This document shows, one piece after another, positions 26,010 to 33,534 of a stretch of 48,124 bases of DNA (positions are counted from its first letter, which is position 1; each line of letters opens with the position of its first letter). The translations under genes were made by a program, and so were the position numbers. The DNA is taken from contig CAZTCR010000024.1 of the NCBI GenBank assembly GCA_964612185.1, positions 1 to 48,124 on the forward strand. The letters are read 5' to 3'. The notes under the pieces are model-generated. The model did not search any database, was not told the origin of the DNA, and saw only the letters and a program-made list of their open reading frames with translations. The stretch comes from UBA1447 sp964612185. GTDB lineage: Bacteria > Bacillota > Clostridia > Oscillospirales > Acutalibacteraceae.

Positions 26010-26369
26010 ATGCTAACCCAATGGACTGTATTAAGCCACCTCAAACAGATGGCATCGATTGATGAAGAGGGGACAGCCTTCGGGCTGTCCCTGTGCTTGA
26101 CATCGCTGGAGGAAATCCGGGCGCGGCTGCGGGACGGGGCGGATGAACAGGATGACCGGCTTGCAAGGACGGCGGCAGGGCTGGCGTTTTACAAGCTGGC
26201 GCTTAAAAAAATGACACAGGACTCGATGTCGAGTTTCAAGGCAGGCGATGTAAGCGTAACCCAAAATCCGGCGGAGCTGCTCGCGATTGCCGCGAAGGTG
26301 CGGGATGAGGCGCTGGCCGCCGCGGCGCCGTTGCTGAGAGATGAGCTGTTTTTGTTTCAACACATGTAG
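26010..26369 (+). CDS. Head-tail connector-like protein (hypothetical)
   Basis: A 119-aa mostly helical protein directly after the capsid gene, where head-completion proteins (gp6/YqbG-like adaptors) are encoded. Helical segments are TQWTVLSHLKQMASID, SLCLTSLEEIRARLRDGAD, RLARTAAGLAFYKLALKKM and NPAELLAIAAKVRDEALAAAAPLLRDELF. I do not recognise a specific family motif, so the role is inferred from size, helicity and position. GAAAGGAAAAA precedes ATG 26010. Confidence 0.62.
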   Translation: MLTQWTVLSHLKQMASIDEEGTAFGLSLCLTSLEEIRARLRDGADEQDDRLARTAAGLAFYKLALKKMTQDSMSSFKAGDVSVTQNPAELLAIAAKVRDEALAAAAPLLRDELFLFQHM

Positions 26370-26417
26370 CCCGGGCCGGCTGCCGATTACCATCTGCCGG
26401 AAAGGAAGGAGAACCGC

Positions 26418-26756
26418 ATGATACTGTATAACCTGATGAACCGCCACGGGCGGGCAATGAGCCTGCATTTACCGGGCGGACAAGAGTCCGATACCTTTTA
26501 CGGTTTTATTCAGCCGCTGCGGTATAAAAATAAAATGTACCTGGCCGGCGTTAACACCCAAATCGGCTATAACAGCGAGGGGCATTACCTCTATATCGGC
26601 CCGCCGGAACAAGACTTGACCGCTGCCGGTGCCGATACACTCCTGAGCGCCGGCGGCGTTGATTACCGGATAGACCGCGCGGAAAAAGTGTACCGCGGTA
26701 CGGAGGTGTTTTATATTTGGGCGATTGTAAGGACGGTAGTTGGGGTTGAAATGTAG
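26418..26756 (+). CDS. Head completion / head-tail joining-like protein (hypothetical)
   Basis: A 112-aa beta-rich protein (MILYNLMNRHGRAMSLHLPGGQESDTFYGFIQPLRYKNKMYLAG...GVDYRIDRAEKVYRGTEVFYIWAIVRTV). Size, fold pattern and position after the adaptor-like gene fit a stopper/closure protein that seals the filled head. AAGGAAGGAG precedes ATG 26418. Its TAG stop codon lies at the very edge of the next repeat block, which starts with TGTAGGGG. The function is inferred from synteny. Confidence 0.6.
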   Translation: MILYNLMNRHGRAMSLHLPGGQESDTFYGFIQPLRYKNKMYLAGVNTQIGYNSEGHYLYIGPPEQDLTAAGADTLLSAGGVDYRIDRAEKVYRGTEVFYIWAIVRTVVGVEM

Positions 26757-27005
26757 GGGCGCGCATTGCGCGTCCTTAAACAGGTTCCTTTTCCAAATGA
26801 GCTGTCGCCGAAATGGCGACAACGCCATCTGAGGATGGCATTGGAATTCCGTAATCACCCGGCAGTCTGCTGACCGCCACCCTCCTTGAAAAGGAGGGCA
26901 AAGAAAGACGCGCAATGCGCGCCCCTACAAATCGCGGGACGCAATGCGCGCCCCTACAGGTCGCGGGACGGAGGACCCGTCCCCTACAAAACCGGGGGTG
27001 CCGTA
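26752..27005. repeat. Palindromic repeat mosaic before the fibre-like gene
   Basis: Contains TGTAGGGGCGCGCATTGCGCG, CACCCTCCTTGAAAAGGAGGG and repeated GACGCGCAATGCGCGCCCCTACA-type units (two near copies from about 26909 to 26961), all short perfect palindromes. It fills most of the 330-base gap before the next gene; no ORF is credible. Confidence 0.75.
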
Positions 27006-27087
27006 ACCTTGCATTTTATCGAATAAGCATGTAAAGCTAAACGGCTTTACACTACATTTTTCCGCCCATAGCAAAGGAGAAAAACTA

Positions 27088-27912
27088 ATGAGCGAAATCA
27101 GCGCCCTGCCCGCCGGCATTGTCCAATGGCTGGACACACAGACGCAGCTGGCGGACATTAAATTTATCACGGAGTTCCCGCCCGCGCCCAAAGCGGTGCC
27201 GCTGAAAAAGGTGACCGTCGCCGTCGGTATTGCGGATGTTAAAATACGGGATAGCTTTACCGCGAACGACGAGGGTGTGCTGACCGAAAATCAGTACTGC
27301 CGCCTGGCCGCCATAAAAATACAGTTGGGCATCCATGTGCCGTTCGCGCTGGGCGGGGCGAAATGCCATGATGTGTTTACGGACATTGTGGACTGCCTCA
27401 CCTTTGCGTCCGACCTCAACATCGAGGAATCCGGCTGCGGGTTCATCCGGGCGGATCGGGATACGGACGCGCTGGTGCTCGGCGCGTGGATCATGATTGC
27501 TGCCGATTTTTGCCCGGCGGCGGGGTCTTCCGTCAGCTTCGGGTCCTTTATGAACAAAGATTTGCTCTGTGGCAGCCACATCACAAACAGTGCCATTCAT
27601 GTCACGCAGGCAGACAAAGACTTATGGAATGCGCCGTTTACCGCGGGCACCTATTTTGGGAACGGCGCCTCAACCCGAACGATTGCGGCCGGCTTTGCGC
27701 CGAGGCTCGCCGCCGTATTCGCGGCACAGTACCCGGCGAACACTGTATCTGCCTGCTATTGGGGACTGGCTGTTGCCGGAAGCGGCACGCAGGGGATTGA
27801 GCTGACGGGCACAGGCTTCAAGCTCCTGCAGGGCAGCGCATACGAGATTAACGATTGTCTGCCGAAACTCAATGAAGCCGGCGTGAGCTATTTTTACATC
27901 GCGGTCAAATAA
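27088..27912 (+). CDS. Tail-terminator-like / receptor-fibre-like fusion protein
   Basis: A 274-aa protein closing the phage module. Residues about 1-150 (SALPAGIVQWLDTQTQLADIKFITEFPPAPKAVPLKKVTVAVGIADV...) are compatible with a minor tail / tail-terminator protein. From about 150 the sequence changes to a tail-fibre-like domain: HVTQADKDLWNAPFTAG recalls the HxTxxDxxxWN motif of fibre collars, and TYFGNGASTRTIAAGFAPRLAAVF recalls the GNGxxxRTIxLGFxPxAV fold of fibre tips. This fusion is unusual for a protein in the head-tail junction position. AAAGGAG precedes ATG 27088. The first-half assignment is weak and the second half moderate. Confidence 0.55.
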   Translation: MSEISALPAGIVQWLDTQTQLADIKFITEFPPAPKAVPLKKVTVAVGIADVKIRDSFTANDEGVLTENQYCRLAAIKIQLGIHVPFALGGAKCHDVFTDIVDCLTFASDLNIEESGCGFIRADRDTDALVLGAWIMIAADFCPAAGSSVSFGSFMNKDLLCGSHITNSAIHVTQADKDLWNAPFTAGTYFGNGASTRTIAAGFAPRLAAVFAAQYPANTVSACYWGLAVAGSGTQGIELTGTGFKLLQGSAYEINDCLPKLNEAGVSYFYIAVK

Positions 27913-27917
27913 ATGAG

Positions 27918-27956
27918 CTGCCCCGTAACGATTGATTTCGCTACGGGGCTGTTTTC
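27918..27956 (+). terminator. Terminator of the phage head module
   Basis: GCCCCGTA (27920-27927) pairs with TACGGGGC (27942-27949), followed by TGTTTTC, immediately after the fibre-like gene stop. It separates the module from the GntR operon. Confidence 0.8.
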
Positions 27957-27992
27957 ACCCGGCGGGTGTTACAAAAAACTCTGCGGAAAGGA

Positions 27993-28039
27993 TTGACAAA
28001 CCCGACAAACTGTATATAATGAGTATATACACAGTATAC
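27993..28039 (+). promoter_or_regulatory. Promoter and operator of the GntR-ABC operon
   Basis: TTGACA (27993-27998), a 16-base spacer and TATAAT (28015-28020). An imperfect inverted repeat CTGTATATA(5 nt)TATATACACAG (28010-28034) overlaps the -10 box and a second GTATA...TATAC dyad ends at 28039. Such dyads over the promoter are expected for autorepression by YtrA-type GntR proteins. Confidence 0.75.
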
Positions 28040-28063
28040 GGCATAACGCTACGAGGTGAAGGA

Positions 28064-28441
28064 ATGGACATCATCATCAGCAATGCAAGTCAAAAGCCGA
28101 TTTATGAACAGATCACCGCGCAGGTCAAGAACCAAATTTTAGCAGGCAAGCTCAAAGCGGGGGAAGCGCTGCCCTCCATGCGCCTGCTGGCGAAGGAGCT
28201 GCGCATCAGCGTTATCACCACCAAAAGGGCATATGAGGAGTTGGAAAGGGACGGATTTATTGAGTCCGTTGCGGGGAAGGGCAGCTTTGTATCCTGCCAG
28301 AACACAGCGTTCATTCGCGAAGAGCATCTGCGCATGGCGGAGGATTATTTGACCAAAGCAATCGACACCGCTAAGATGACGGCCGTCACGCTGGAAGAAC
28401 TCATCGAAATGCTCACCATGCTTTACAGAGGAGACGAGTAA
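28064..28441 (+). CDS. GntR-family transcriptional regulator (YtrA subfamily)
   Basis: A 125-aa DNA-binding repressor. The winged helix (residues about 10-78) carries KPIYEQITAQVKNQILAGKLKAGEALPSMRLLAKELRISVITTKRAYEELERDGFIESVAGKGSFV, the classic GntR signature. The C-terminal part is a short dimerisation region of about 45 residues, typical of YtrA. These regulators usually repress the ABC transporter operon they lead, often induced by antibiotics or cell-wall stress. The frame can be opened upstream at 27932, but ATG 28064 has GAGGTGAAGG and fits the family. Its stop codon abuts the ATPase gene. Confidence 0.93.
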   Translation: MDIIISNASQKPIYEQITAQVKNQILAGKLKAGEALPSMRLLAKELRISVITTKRAYEELERDGFIESVAGKGSFVSCQNTAFIREEHLRMAEDYLTKAIDTAKMTAVTLEELIEMLTMLYRGDE

Positions 28442-29290
28442 ATGGAAACGGTACTGGAACTGAAGAATCTGAGCAAACAATACGACGGCTTCAAGTTGGA
28501 AAATATGGATATAACTTTGCCCAAGGGCAGTATAATGGGGTTTGTGGGGGAAAACGGCGCCGGGAAAAGCACCGCCATTAAGCTGATTTTAAACCTGATA
28601 CACCGGGACGGCGGGGAGATAACGGTATTCGGGCGGGACAACATCAAGTACGAGAAGCAGATTAAAGAAGACATCGGCGTTGTGCTGGACGAAAGCAGCT
28701 TTCCGGACAATATGAACGCCGCGAGTGTCGGCAAAATGATGAAGCATATCTACAAGAACTGGGATGCGGGTGTGTTTGCCTGCCGGCTTGAGGCCTTTGC
28801 GCTGCCGCCGGAAAAACCGGTCAAGGACTATTCCCGCGGGATGAAGATGAAGCTTGCCATCGCGGTGGCGCTCTCACACGGCGCTAAGCTGCTGATTTTG
28901 GACGAGGCGACGAGCGGGCTGGACCCGATAGTCCGCGATGAAATATTGGACATTTTTATGGAATTCATTCAGGATGAGGAACATTCAATCTTTCTGTCGT
29001 CCCATATCATCAGCGATTTAGAAAAGATTGCGGACTACATAACCTTTATTCACAAGGGCAAAATACTGTTCAGCGAGCAAAAGGACGATTTGCTGTACAA
29101 ATACGGGGTGCTCAAATGCACCGCGGAGGAATATGAGGCAATCGATAAAACCGCTGTGAAAGGCTGCCGAAAAAACCGTTTCGGGGTGGAAGCGCTCGTA
29201 GTCAAGCAGGAACTGCCTGGCGGTTATACCGTGGACCAGGCGGGGATTGAAGATATGATGCTCTTTATGATCAGGGGGGATGAAAAATGA
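28442..29290 (+). CDS. ABC transporter ATP-binding protein
   Basis: A 282-aa ATPase of an ABC-2 type exporter. Walker A is GENGAGKS (36-43), the ABC signature is YSRGMKMK (about 129-136), Walker B is LLILDEATSGLD and the H-loop is SSHIISDLEKI. The C-terminal 70 residues are the accessory domain seen in YtrB/BcrA-like subunits. It starts at once after the GntR stop codon and overlaps the permease gene by four bases, so the three genes are one operon. Antimicrobial resistance or export of a small molecule is plausible; the substrate is unknown. Confidence 0.95.
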   Translation: METVLELKNLSKQYDGFKLENMDITLPKGSIMGFVGENGAGKSTAIKLILNLIHRDGGEITVFGRDNIKYEKQIKEDIGVVLDESSFPDNMNAASVGKMMKHIYKNWDAGVFACRLEAFALPPEKPVKDYSRGMKMKLAIAVALSHGAKLLILDEATSGLDPIVRDEILDIFMEFIQDEEHSIFLSSHIISDLEKIADYITFIHKGKILFSEQKDDLLYKYGVLKCTAEEYEAIDKTAVKGCRKNRFGVEALVVKQELPGGYTVDQAGIEDMMLFMIRGDEK

Positions 29291-29910
29291 AAGGGCTGCT
29301 GATCAAGGACCTGTTGGCATTAAAGCGCCAGGGCAGGGTTTTGCTGGTGATGCTGGTGTTTTATGTGGTTTACGCCGCGGCATTTCACAACATCAGCATG
29401 CTCAGCGGTATGATTGTGATGATGTGCGCGATGATGCCGATTACCGTCATGGCTTATGACGAAAAGTGCAAATGGGACAAATATGCGCTCGCCATGCCCA
29501 TCCCGCGCAAAACCGTTGTGCTGAGCAAATACCTGTTCGGCATTCTGCTGGACGCAGCCGGTGTGGCGGCGGTTATCCCGGTCAGTATAGCGATATCGCT
29601 TTTTACAAAGGACTTGATTGTTAAGGATATATTGCTCACCGCCACGGTGGTCGGCGGCCTGGCACTTGTTTTTTTAGCGCTGATTCTGCCGGTATTGTTC
29701 AAATTCGGGGTGGAAAAAGGCAGAATGCTCATGATGCTTGCCATTTTTGTGCCGGTGGCATTGGTGATGCTTGTCAGCAAGCTCGGCATACAGGCACCTT
29801 CGGCGCAAACCGTCAAGCTGCTGCTGGTTGCAGCACCCGCGGCGGTTGCCGTTTTACTGTTTGCATCCTTTAAGGTGTCCGCCGCTATTTACAGCAAAAA
29901 AGAGTTCTAA
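29287..29910 (+). CDS. ABC-2 family transporter permease
   Basis: A 207-aa integral membrane protein with about six hydrophobic segments: VLLVMLVFYVVYAAAF, MLSGMIVMMCAMMPITVMAY, LFGILLDAAGVAAVIPVSIAI, ILLTATVVGGLALVFLALILPVLF, MLMMLAIFVPVALVML and LLLVAAPAAVAVLLFASF. The motif YDEKCKWDKYALAMPIPRKTVVLSKY between segments 2 and 3 is typical of the ABC2_membrane_5 permeases paired with YtrA regulators. The ATGA overlap with the ATPase gene implies coupling. A terminator follows 19 bases after the stop. Confidence 0.92.
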   Translation: MKGLLIKDLLALKRQGRVLLVMLVFYVVYAAAFHNISMLSGMIVMMCAMMPITVMAYDEKCKWDKYALAMPIPRKTVVLSKYLFGILLDAAGVAAVIPVSIAISLFTKDLIVKDILLTATVVGGLALVFLALILPVLFKFGVEKGRMLMMLAIFVPVALVMLVSKLGIQAPSAQTVKLLLVAAPAAVAVLLFASFKVSAAIYSKKEF

Positions 29911-29928
29911 CAACGGCCAGAATACAAA

Positions 29929-29968
29929 ACAGCCCCGCGCCGAAATTTCGGTACGGGGCTGTGATTTT
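29929..29968. terminator. Bidirectional terminator between convergent operons
   Basis: ACAGCCCCG (29929-29937) pairs with CGGGGCTGT (29954-29962), with T-runs on both sides (GATTTTTG on plus, GTTTTG on minus). It separates the permease gene from the L25 gene. Confidence 0.85.
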
Positions 29969-29981
29969 TGGCTGATGCCGG

Positions 29982-30623
29982 TTATTCGGATTTTTCTTCT
30001 TCCGCGGCAGCGGTTTCGGCTGCTTCGGTGGATGCTGCGGAGGCTTCGGCCGCATCCGCCTGCGTGAGCGCTTCCGCCGCGGCCGTTATACGGGGAGAGA
30101 TGGAATAAACGGGCGTGTCCAGCGGGGTGAGGATTTCAATGTCCGGGTTGTTGACAAAATCCAGGTCGCCGAGCATTGCGCTGTCCCCAACCTTTTTGCC
30201 CTCCAACTCCACACTGACGGTATCAATCAGTTTGGAGGGAATCGCGCGGTAATGAACCTGGCTGAGCGACTGCAGCACGATGCCGTCGACCTTGGCCCTG
30301 TTGTGCAGATGGATATGGAACTCACTCGCGACTTTTTCGCCCGCGGTCAGCAACTGAAAACTCAGGTGTTCCACGCCCCTGACAATCGGGGTTTGGGTGA
30401 TGTCTTTGAGCATCGCCATGTATTTCTTTTTGCCTACCATCAAATCCAGTTTGGACCCGATGGGGTTGGTACGCAGGAACACTTCAACATCGCCTTTGGG
30501 GATTTGGATGCTGATGGATTCTTCCAAATGCTTGCCGAACAAAACCGCGGGAATAATCCCGTCCCGTCTTAATTGCTTGCCTTTTGCGTCCGCCGGACGA
30601 ATTTGCGCGTTCAAAGTACTCAT
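29982..30623 (-). CDS. rplY: 50S ribosomal protein L25/CTC family
   Basis: A 213-aa general stress type L25 (CTC) that binds 5S rRNA. The N-terminal L25 domain has STLNAQIRPADAKGKQLRRDGIIPAVLFGK, and the C-terminal TL5-like beta domain has GIVLQSLSQVHYRAIPSKLIDTVSVELEGKKVGDSAMLGDL. It ends in an Ala/Glu-rich acidic tail (about 185-213), common in this family. The frame opens at 30638, but the start ATG at 30623 follows AAAGGGG closely; the upstream ATG overlaps that ribosome site. A good promoter lies upstream (30694-30722). Confidence 0.93.
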   Translation of the reverse strand: MSTLNAQIRPADAKGKQLRRDGIIPAVLFGKHLEESISIQIPKGDVEVFLRTNPIGSKLDLMVGKKKYMAMLKDITQTPIVRGVEHLSFQLLTAGEKVASEFHIHLHNRAKVDGIVLQSLSQVHYRAIPSKLIDTVSVELEGKKVGDSAMLGDLDFVNNPDIEILTPLDTPVYSISPRITAAAEALTQADAAEASAASTEAAETAAAEEEKSE

Positions 30624-30693
30624 AAATACCCCTTTCAAAAGTAAATAATATTATTATCACAAAAATGATTGATAATTAAGAATTAACATCGAC

Positions 30694-30722
30694 ATTTTAC
30701 CACTAAAAGTGAATTTTTGCAA
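30694..30722 (-). promoter_or_regulatory. Promoter of the L25 gene
   Basis: Minus strand TTGCAA (30717-30722), a 17-base spacer and TAAAAT (30694-30699), giving an AT-rich leader of about 65 bases. Confidence 0.6.
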
Positions 30723-30783
30723 GCGCTCCCGGTGTTTATCGAAAAAAGGCAGTAAAAATGTGAAAAATGTTTCCGGACAGCCA

Positions 30784-30813
30784 TTGACAATGCCGGGGCC
30801 GGCAGGCTATGAT
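30784..30813 (+). promoter_or_regulatory. Promoter of the GH16 gene
   Basis: TTGACA (30784-30789), an 18-base GC-rich spacer and TATGAT (30808-30813), about 30 bases before the start codon. Confidence 0.65.
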
Positions 30814-30842
30814 TTCAATAATTTTTTACGAGGAGAGAACCC

Positions 30843-31706
30843 ATGAATACAGTACCCGGCAAACTTTTGAACCTGCTTATTCTGTTTGCGAGCACCTTTT
30901 TGCTGATTGTCAGAATCCCGTACCAGGGCACAGACCACAAGCTGGATTTAACCGGTATGACCCTCACGCTCAATGAGGAATTCGACGGTGACGCGCTCAA
31001 CACAAGCCTCTGGGGGAACTACCCCAACGGGTTGCGCAAGGGCGGCTACTGGCAGCAGGACCAGGCGTTTGTGGAAAACGGCAACCTGATTATCCGCACC
31101 GAATACAAGGATGACGGCAGCTACGGCCCCGGGTATTACACCATGGGCATCCGCTCAATAGACGGGTTCGCGCAGCGCTACGGTTACTTTGAATGCCGCT
31201 GCATCCTGCCCGCCGCAAAAGGCATGTGGAGCGCGTTTTGGCTGATGAATCCGGCGGTGAACGATGTAAGCGGCTCGGGTGTAAAGGGGACGGAAATTGA
31301 TATTTTTGAATCGCCTTATTATTGGCTTGGTCCGGTATTTCGCAATAAAATAACCAGAAACCTGCACTACAACGGCTATGAGCTGGAAACCAGGTACCAA
31401 AATGTCGGCATCTTCGCGGTCAAAGGCGACCCGTATAAGGAATACAACACCTACGGCCTGCTGTGGACCGAAGACGAATACATCTTTTACATCAACGGTG
31501 TGGAAACGGGGCGCTCGCGCTTCGGCGGTGTGTCGAAAGAGTCGGAATACCTGAAACTGTCCTGCGAAGTGGACGGGTCAGACGGCACACCGAACCTTGG
31601 CTGGTCGGGCAGAATCGATTGGAATAAGCCGGGCGCGTTGCCGGCGGACTTTGTGGTGGATTATGTGAAAGTGTACCAGTTTGACGAATTCATCCCGCAA
31701 CAATAA
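30843..31706 (+). CDS. Glycoside hydrolase family 16 beta-glucanase
   Basis: A 287-aa endo-beta-glucanase/laminarinase-like enzyme cleaving beta-1,3(-1,4)-glucans. An N-terminal hydrophobic segment (about 8-24, LLNLLILFASTFLLIV) serves as uncleaved signal or anchor, so the enzyme faces outside. The GH16 jelly-roll carries the catalytic EIDIFE (E151, D153, E156) plus FDGDALNTSLWGNY and the end motif WSGRIDWNKPGALPADFVVDYVKVYQ. Catalytic residues are intact. GAGGAGAG precedes ATG 30843. It is transcribed alone, with a terminator following. Confidence 0.94.
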   Translation: MNTVPGKLLNLLILFASTFLLIVRIPYQGTDHKLDLTGMTLTLNEEFDGDALNTSLWGNYPNGLRKGGYWQQDQAFVENGNLIIRTEYKDDGSYGPGYYTMGIRSIDGFAQRYGYFECRCILPAAKGMWSAFWLMNPAVNDVSGSGVKGTEIDIFESPYYWLGPVFRNKITRNLHYNGYELETRYQNVGIFAVKGDPYKEYNTYGLLWTEDEYIFYINGVETGRSRFGGVSKESEYLKLSCEVDGSDGTPNLGWSGRIDWNKPGALPADFVVDYVKVYQFDEFIPQQ

Positions 31707-31714
31707 AAAACCGG

Positions 31715-31742
31715 CCCGGGGAGAAATTCCCGGGTATTTTTG
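31715..31742 (+). terminator. Terminator of the GH16 gene
   Basis: A CCCGGG(8 nt)CCCGGG stem followed by TATTTTTG, beginning about 10 bases after the GH16 stop codon. Confidence 0.7.
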
Positions 31743-31859
31743 CGCCGTGCCGCGGCGCAACAGGGCTTGACACGACAAACCGCAGGGCATACAATGGTGG
31801 CACAAAATAACGGTAAAAACAGACCGCAATGTTTGCGAGTTATGAAAGGAAGTAGTATT

Positions 31860-32450
31860 ATGTACGAAGACAAAAAAATCATCCTCTTTGACGGCACAAG
31901 CCTGGACGGCTGGGCGAAACGCGACGGCACCCCCGCGGACTGGATATTGGAGGACGGTATCATGACCGTCAACCACGGCGATATCGTTTCCAAAGTAACC
32001 TACGGCGACGCGCTGCTGCATGTGGAGTTCCGCGAGCCGGACATGCCGGACGAAAAGGGGCAAGGCAAGGGCAACAGCGGCGTGTATGTGCACGGCTGCT
32101 ACGAAATCCAGGTGCTGGACTCCTACGGGGTGGCAAAACCGACCGACGGCGACTGCTCCGCGATATACAACATGTACGCGCCGCTCACCAACGCCTGCAA
32201 ACCCGCGATGGAGTGGCAGACCTATGATATCCTGATCCGCGCGCCGCGGTTCGGGTTGCTTGGCAAAGTCAAAGAAAACGGCATCATCTCCGTATTCCAA
32301 AACGGGCTGCCGGTGCACAACAACGCCGTCCTCCCGCGCGCCACACCGGGCGGTGTGACGGATAAACCCGTTGCCGAAGGGCCGCTGATGCTCCAGGACC
32401 ACGGCAACCCGGTGAGCTTCCGCAATATATGGGTGCTCAAGCTCGACTGA
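31860..32450 (+). CDS. DUF1080 (3-keto-disaccharide hydrolase-like) protein
   Basis: A 196-aa concanavalin-like domain protein of the DUF1080 family, some members of which are 3-keto-disaccharide hydrolases. The diagnostic N-terminus IILFDGTSLDGWAKRDGTPADWILEDGIMTV and the middle HVEFREPDMPDEKGQGKGNSGVYVHGCYEIQVLDSYG are clear, as is the ending GPLMLQDHGNPVSFRNIWVLKL. There is no signal peptide from the chosen start, although relatives are often exported. ATG 31860 is preceded by GAAAGGAAG; the longer frame from 31740 has no ribosome site. Carbohydrate binding or hydrolysis fits the neighbouring GH16 gene. Confidence 0.9.
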   Translation: MYEDKKIILFDGTSLDGWAKRDGTPADWILEDGIMTVNHGDIVSKVTYGDALLHVEFREPDMPDEKGQGKGNSGVYVHGCYEIQVLDSYGVAKPTDGDCSAIYNMYAPLTNACKPAMEWQTYDILIRAPRFGLLGKVKENGIISVFQNGLPVHNNAVLPRATPGGVTDKPVAEGPLMLQDHGNPVSFRNIWVLKLD

Positions 32451-32466
32451 CTATTCAGGAATTTTG

Positions 32467-32500
32467 CAAGCCCCGCTTCGTTTGAAGCGGGGCTTGATTC
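32467..32500 (+). terminator. Terminator-like hairpin after the DUF1080 gene
   Basis: A perfect 13-bp stem CAAGCCCCGCTTC(GTTT)GAAGCGGGGCTTG at 32467-32496. The following sequence is GATTCATC, so the T-run is poor on this strand. Confidence 0.65.
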
Positions 32501-32591
32501 ATCAAATTCCCGGGTTGACCGGCAAATATCCATCTTAAATGCAATTTACAATAAGTATACTTTGAATAATTGTTGACAAAGTTGGAAGTTT

Positions 32592-32634
32592 GCCCTGCAT
32601 TTTCATTGCAGGGCAGTATTATTGTGGTATAATT
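32592..32634 (+). promoter_or_regulatory. Hairpin and -10 box upstream of the arginase-family gene
   Basis: TTGACA lies at about 32573, then a perfect 8-bp hairpin GCCCTGCA(7 nt)TGCAGGGC (32592-32614), then TATAAT near 32629. The spacing of TTGACA to TATAAT is too long for one promoter. The hairpin may be an attenuator or operator. The remaining gap to 32702 holds nothing else recognisable. Confidence 0.4.
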
Positions 32635-32702
32635 TTAAAGTAAATTAAGATGTTTGCGACACAGGATTATTCCCTTGTGGCGCAGAGAAGGGCTACCAAG
32701 CA

Positions 32703-33524
32703 ATGAGCAAACTGAACCTGATCAATCCCCAGTGGCAGGGCGGAGCCGAAATCGCGGCGCTGGCGGGTACGCGTGAAATCGAAGAACTCTATATCAAGGA
32801 TGTGCCATGTGTCCGCGCCCCCCTATCCGGCGGCGAAGACGAGCTTGCCGTTGAGCACGGCATCGCCGGTTACCGCGTAATTGAAGAGCAGACCGGGGCG
32901 GCGCTCGCTATTTTGCTCGAAAGCGGGGCGGACCGCGTGTTCACCGTCGGCGGCAGCTGCGATGCCGATGTGGCGTCCATTTTGTATTTAAATGAAGTTT
33001 ATCACGGCGATTTGGCGGTGTTGTGGCTGGATGCCCACGGGGATATCAACTCACCGGCGGAATCGGCCACGCACCTATTCTACGGCATGCCGGTGCGGAT
33101 GCTGCTGGGGGACTGCGGCGACGCGTTCGCCGGCCTTCATTACAAGCCTTTGGCGCCGCGGCAGTTCATCAATGTCGGCGGCAGAGCGCTGGACGAGGCG
33201 GAAAGTGACTTTATGCAGTGCCACCAAATACCCGTCATCCCCGCGCTGGCCACGGATTTGCAGGACGCTGTGATGCAGGCTGTTGCACGCACAGGCAAGG
33301 GACATTTATATGTCCATTTGGACTTGGACGTGCTGGACCCTGCCGAATTCCCTTATACCGCCGTTCCCACCGATGCGGGGCTCCCGCTCAAGCAATTGCT
33401 GCCGCTTTTGAACACGCTAAAACAAAAAACCGATTTAATCGGTTTCGGCATTTTTGAATATATCCCGTCCGGCGCAAAAATCGACGCGTTGGAACAGCTT
33501 GTGCGCTTCGGACTGGATATATAA
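32703..33524 (+). CDS. Arginase/agmatinase-family protein
   Basis: A 273-aa ureohydrolase-fold protein that would hydrolyse a guanidino compound (arginine, agmatine, formiminoglutamate or similar) with two metal ions. Metal-binding motifs are LDAHGDIN (Asp110, His112, Asp114) and HLDLDVLDP (Asp207, Asp209). The first canonical motif GGDHS is replaced by GGSCD, so the usual histidine ligand is a cysteine position; the same site is also varied in some actinobacterial and Firmicute arginase-like proteins. Activity may therefore differ from true arginase. ATG 32703 has a modest ribosome site (AAGGG). It is followed by a terminator. Confidence 0.87.
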   Translation: MSKLNLINPQWQGGAEIAALAGTREIEELYIKDVPCVRAPLSGGEDELAVEHGIAGYRVIEEQTGAALAILLESGADRVFTVGGSCDADVASILYLNEVYHGDLAVLWLDAHGDINSPAESATHLFYGMPVRMLLGDCGDAFAGLHYKPLAPRQFINVGGRALDEAESDFMQCHQIPVIPALATDLQDAVMQAVARTGKGHLYVHLDLDVLDPAEFPYTAVPTDAGLPLKQLLPLLNTLKQKTDLIGFGIFEYIPSGAKIDALEQLVRFGLDI

Positions 33525-33534
33525 TATTGTTACA

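Noticed and set aside
21443..27005. CRISPR array
   Set aside because: The repeats are palindromic mosaics of unequal spacing, not uniform direct repeats with spacers, and no cas genes are present.
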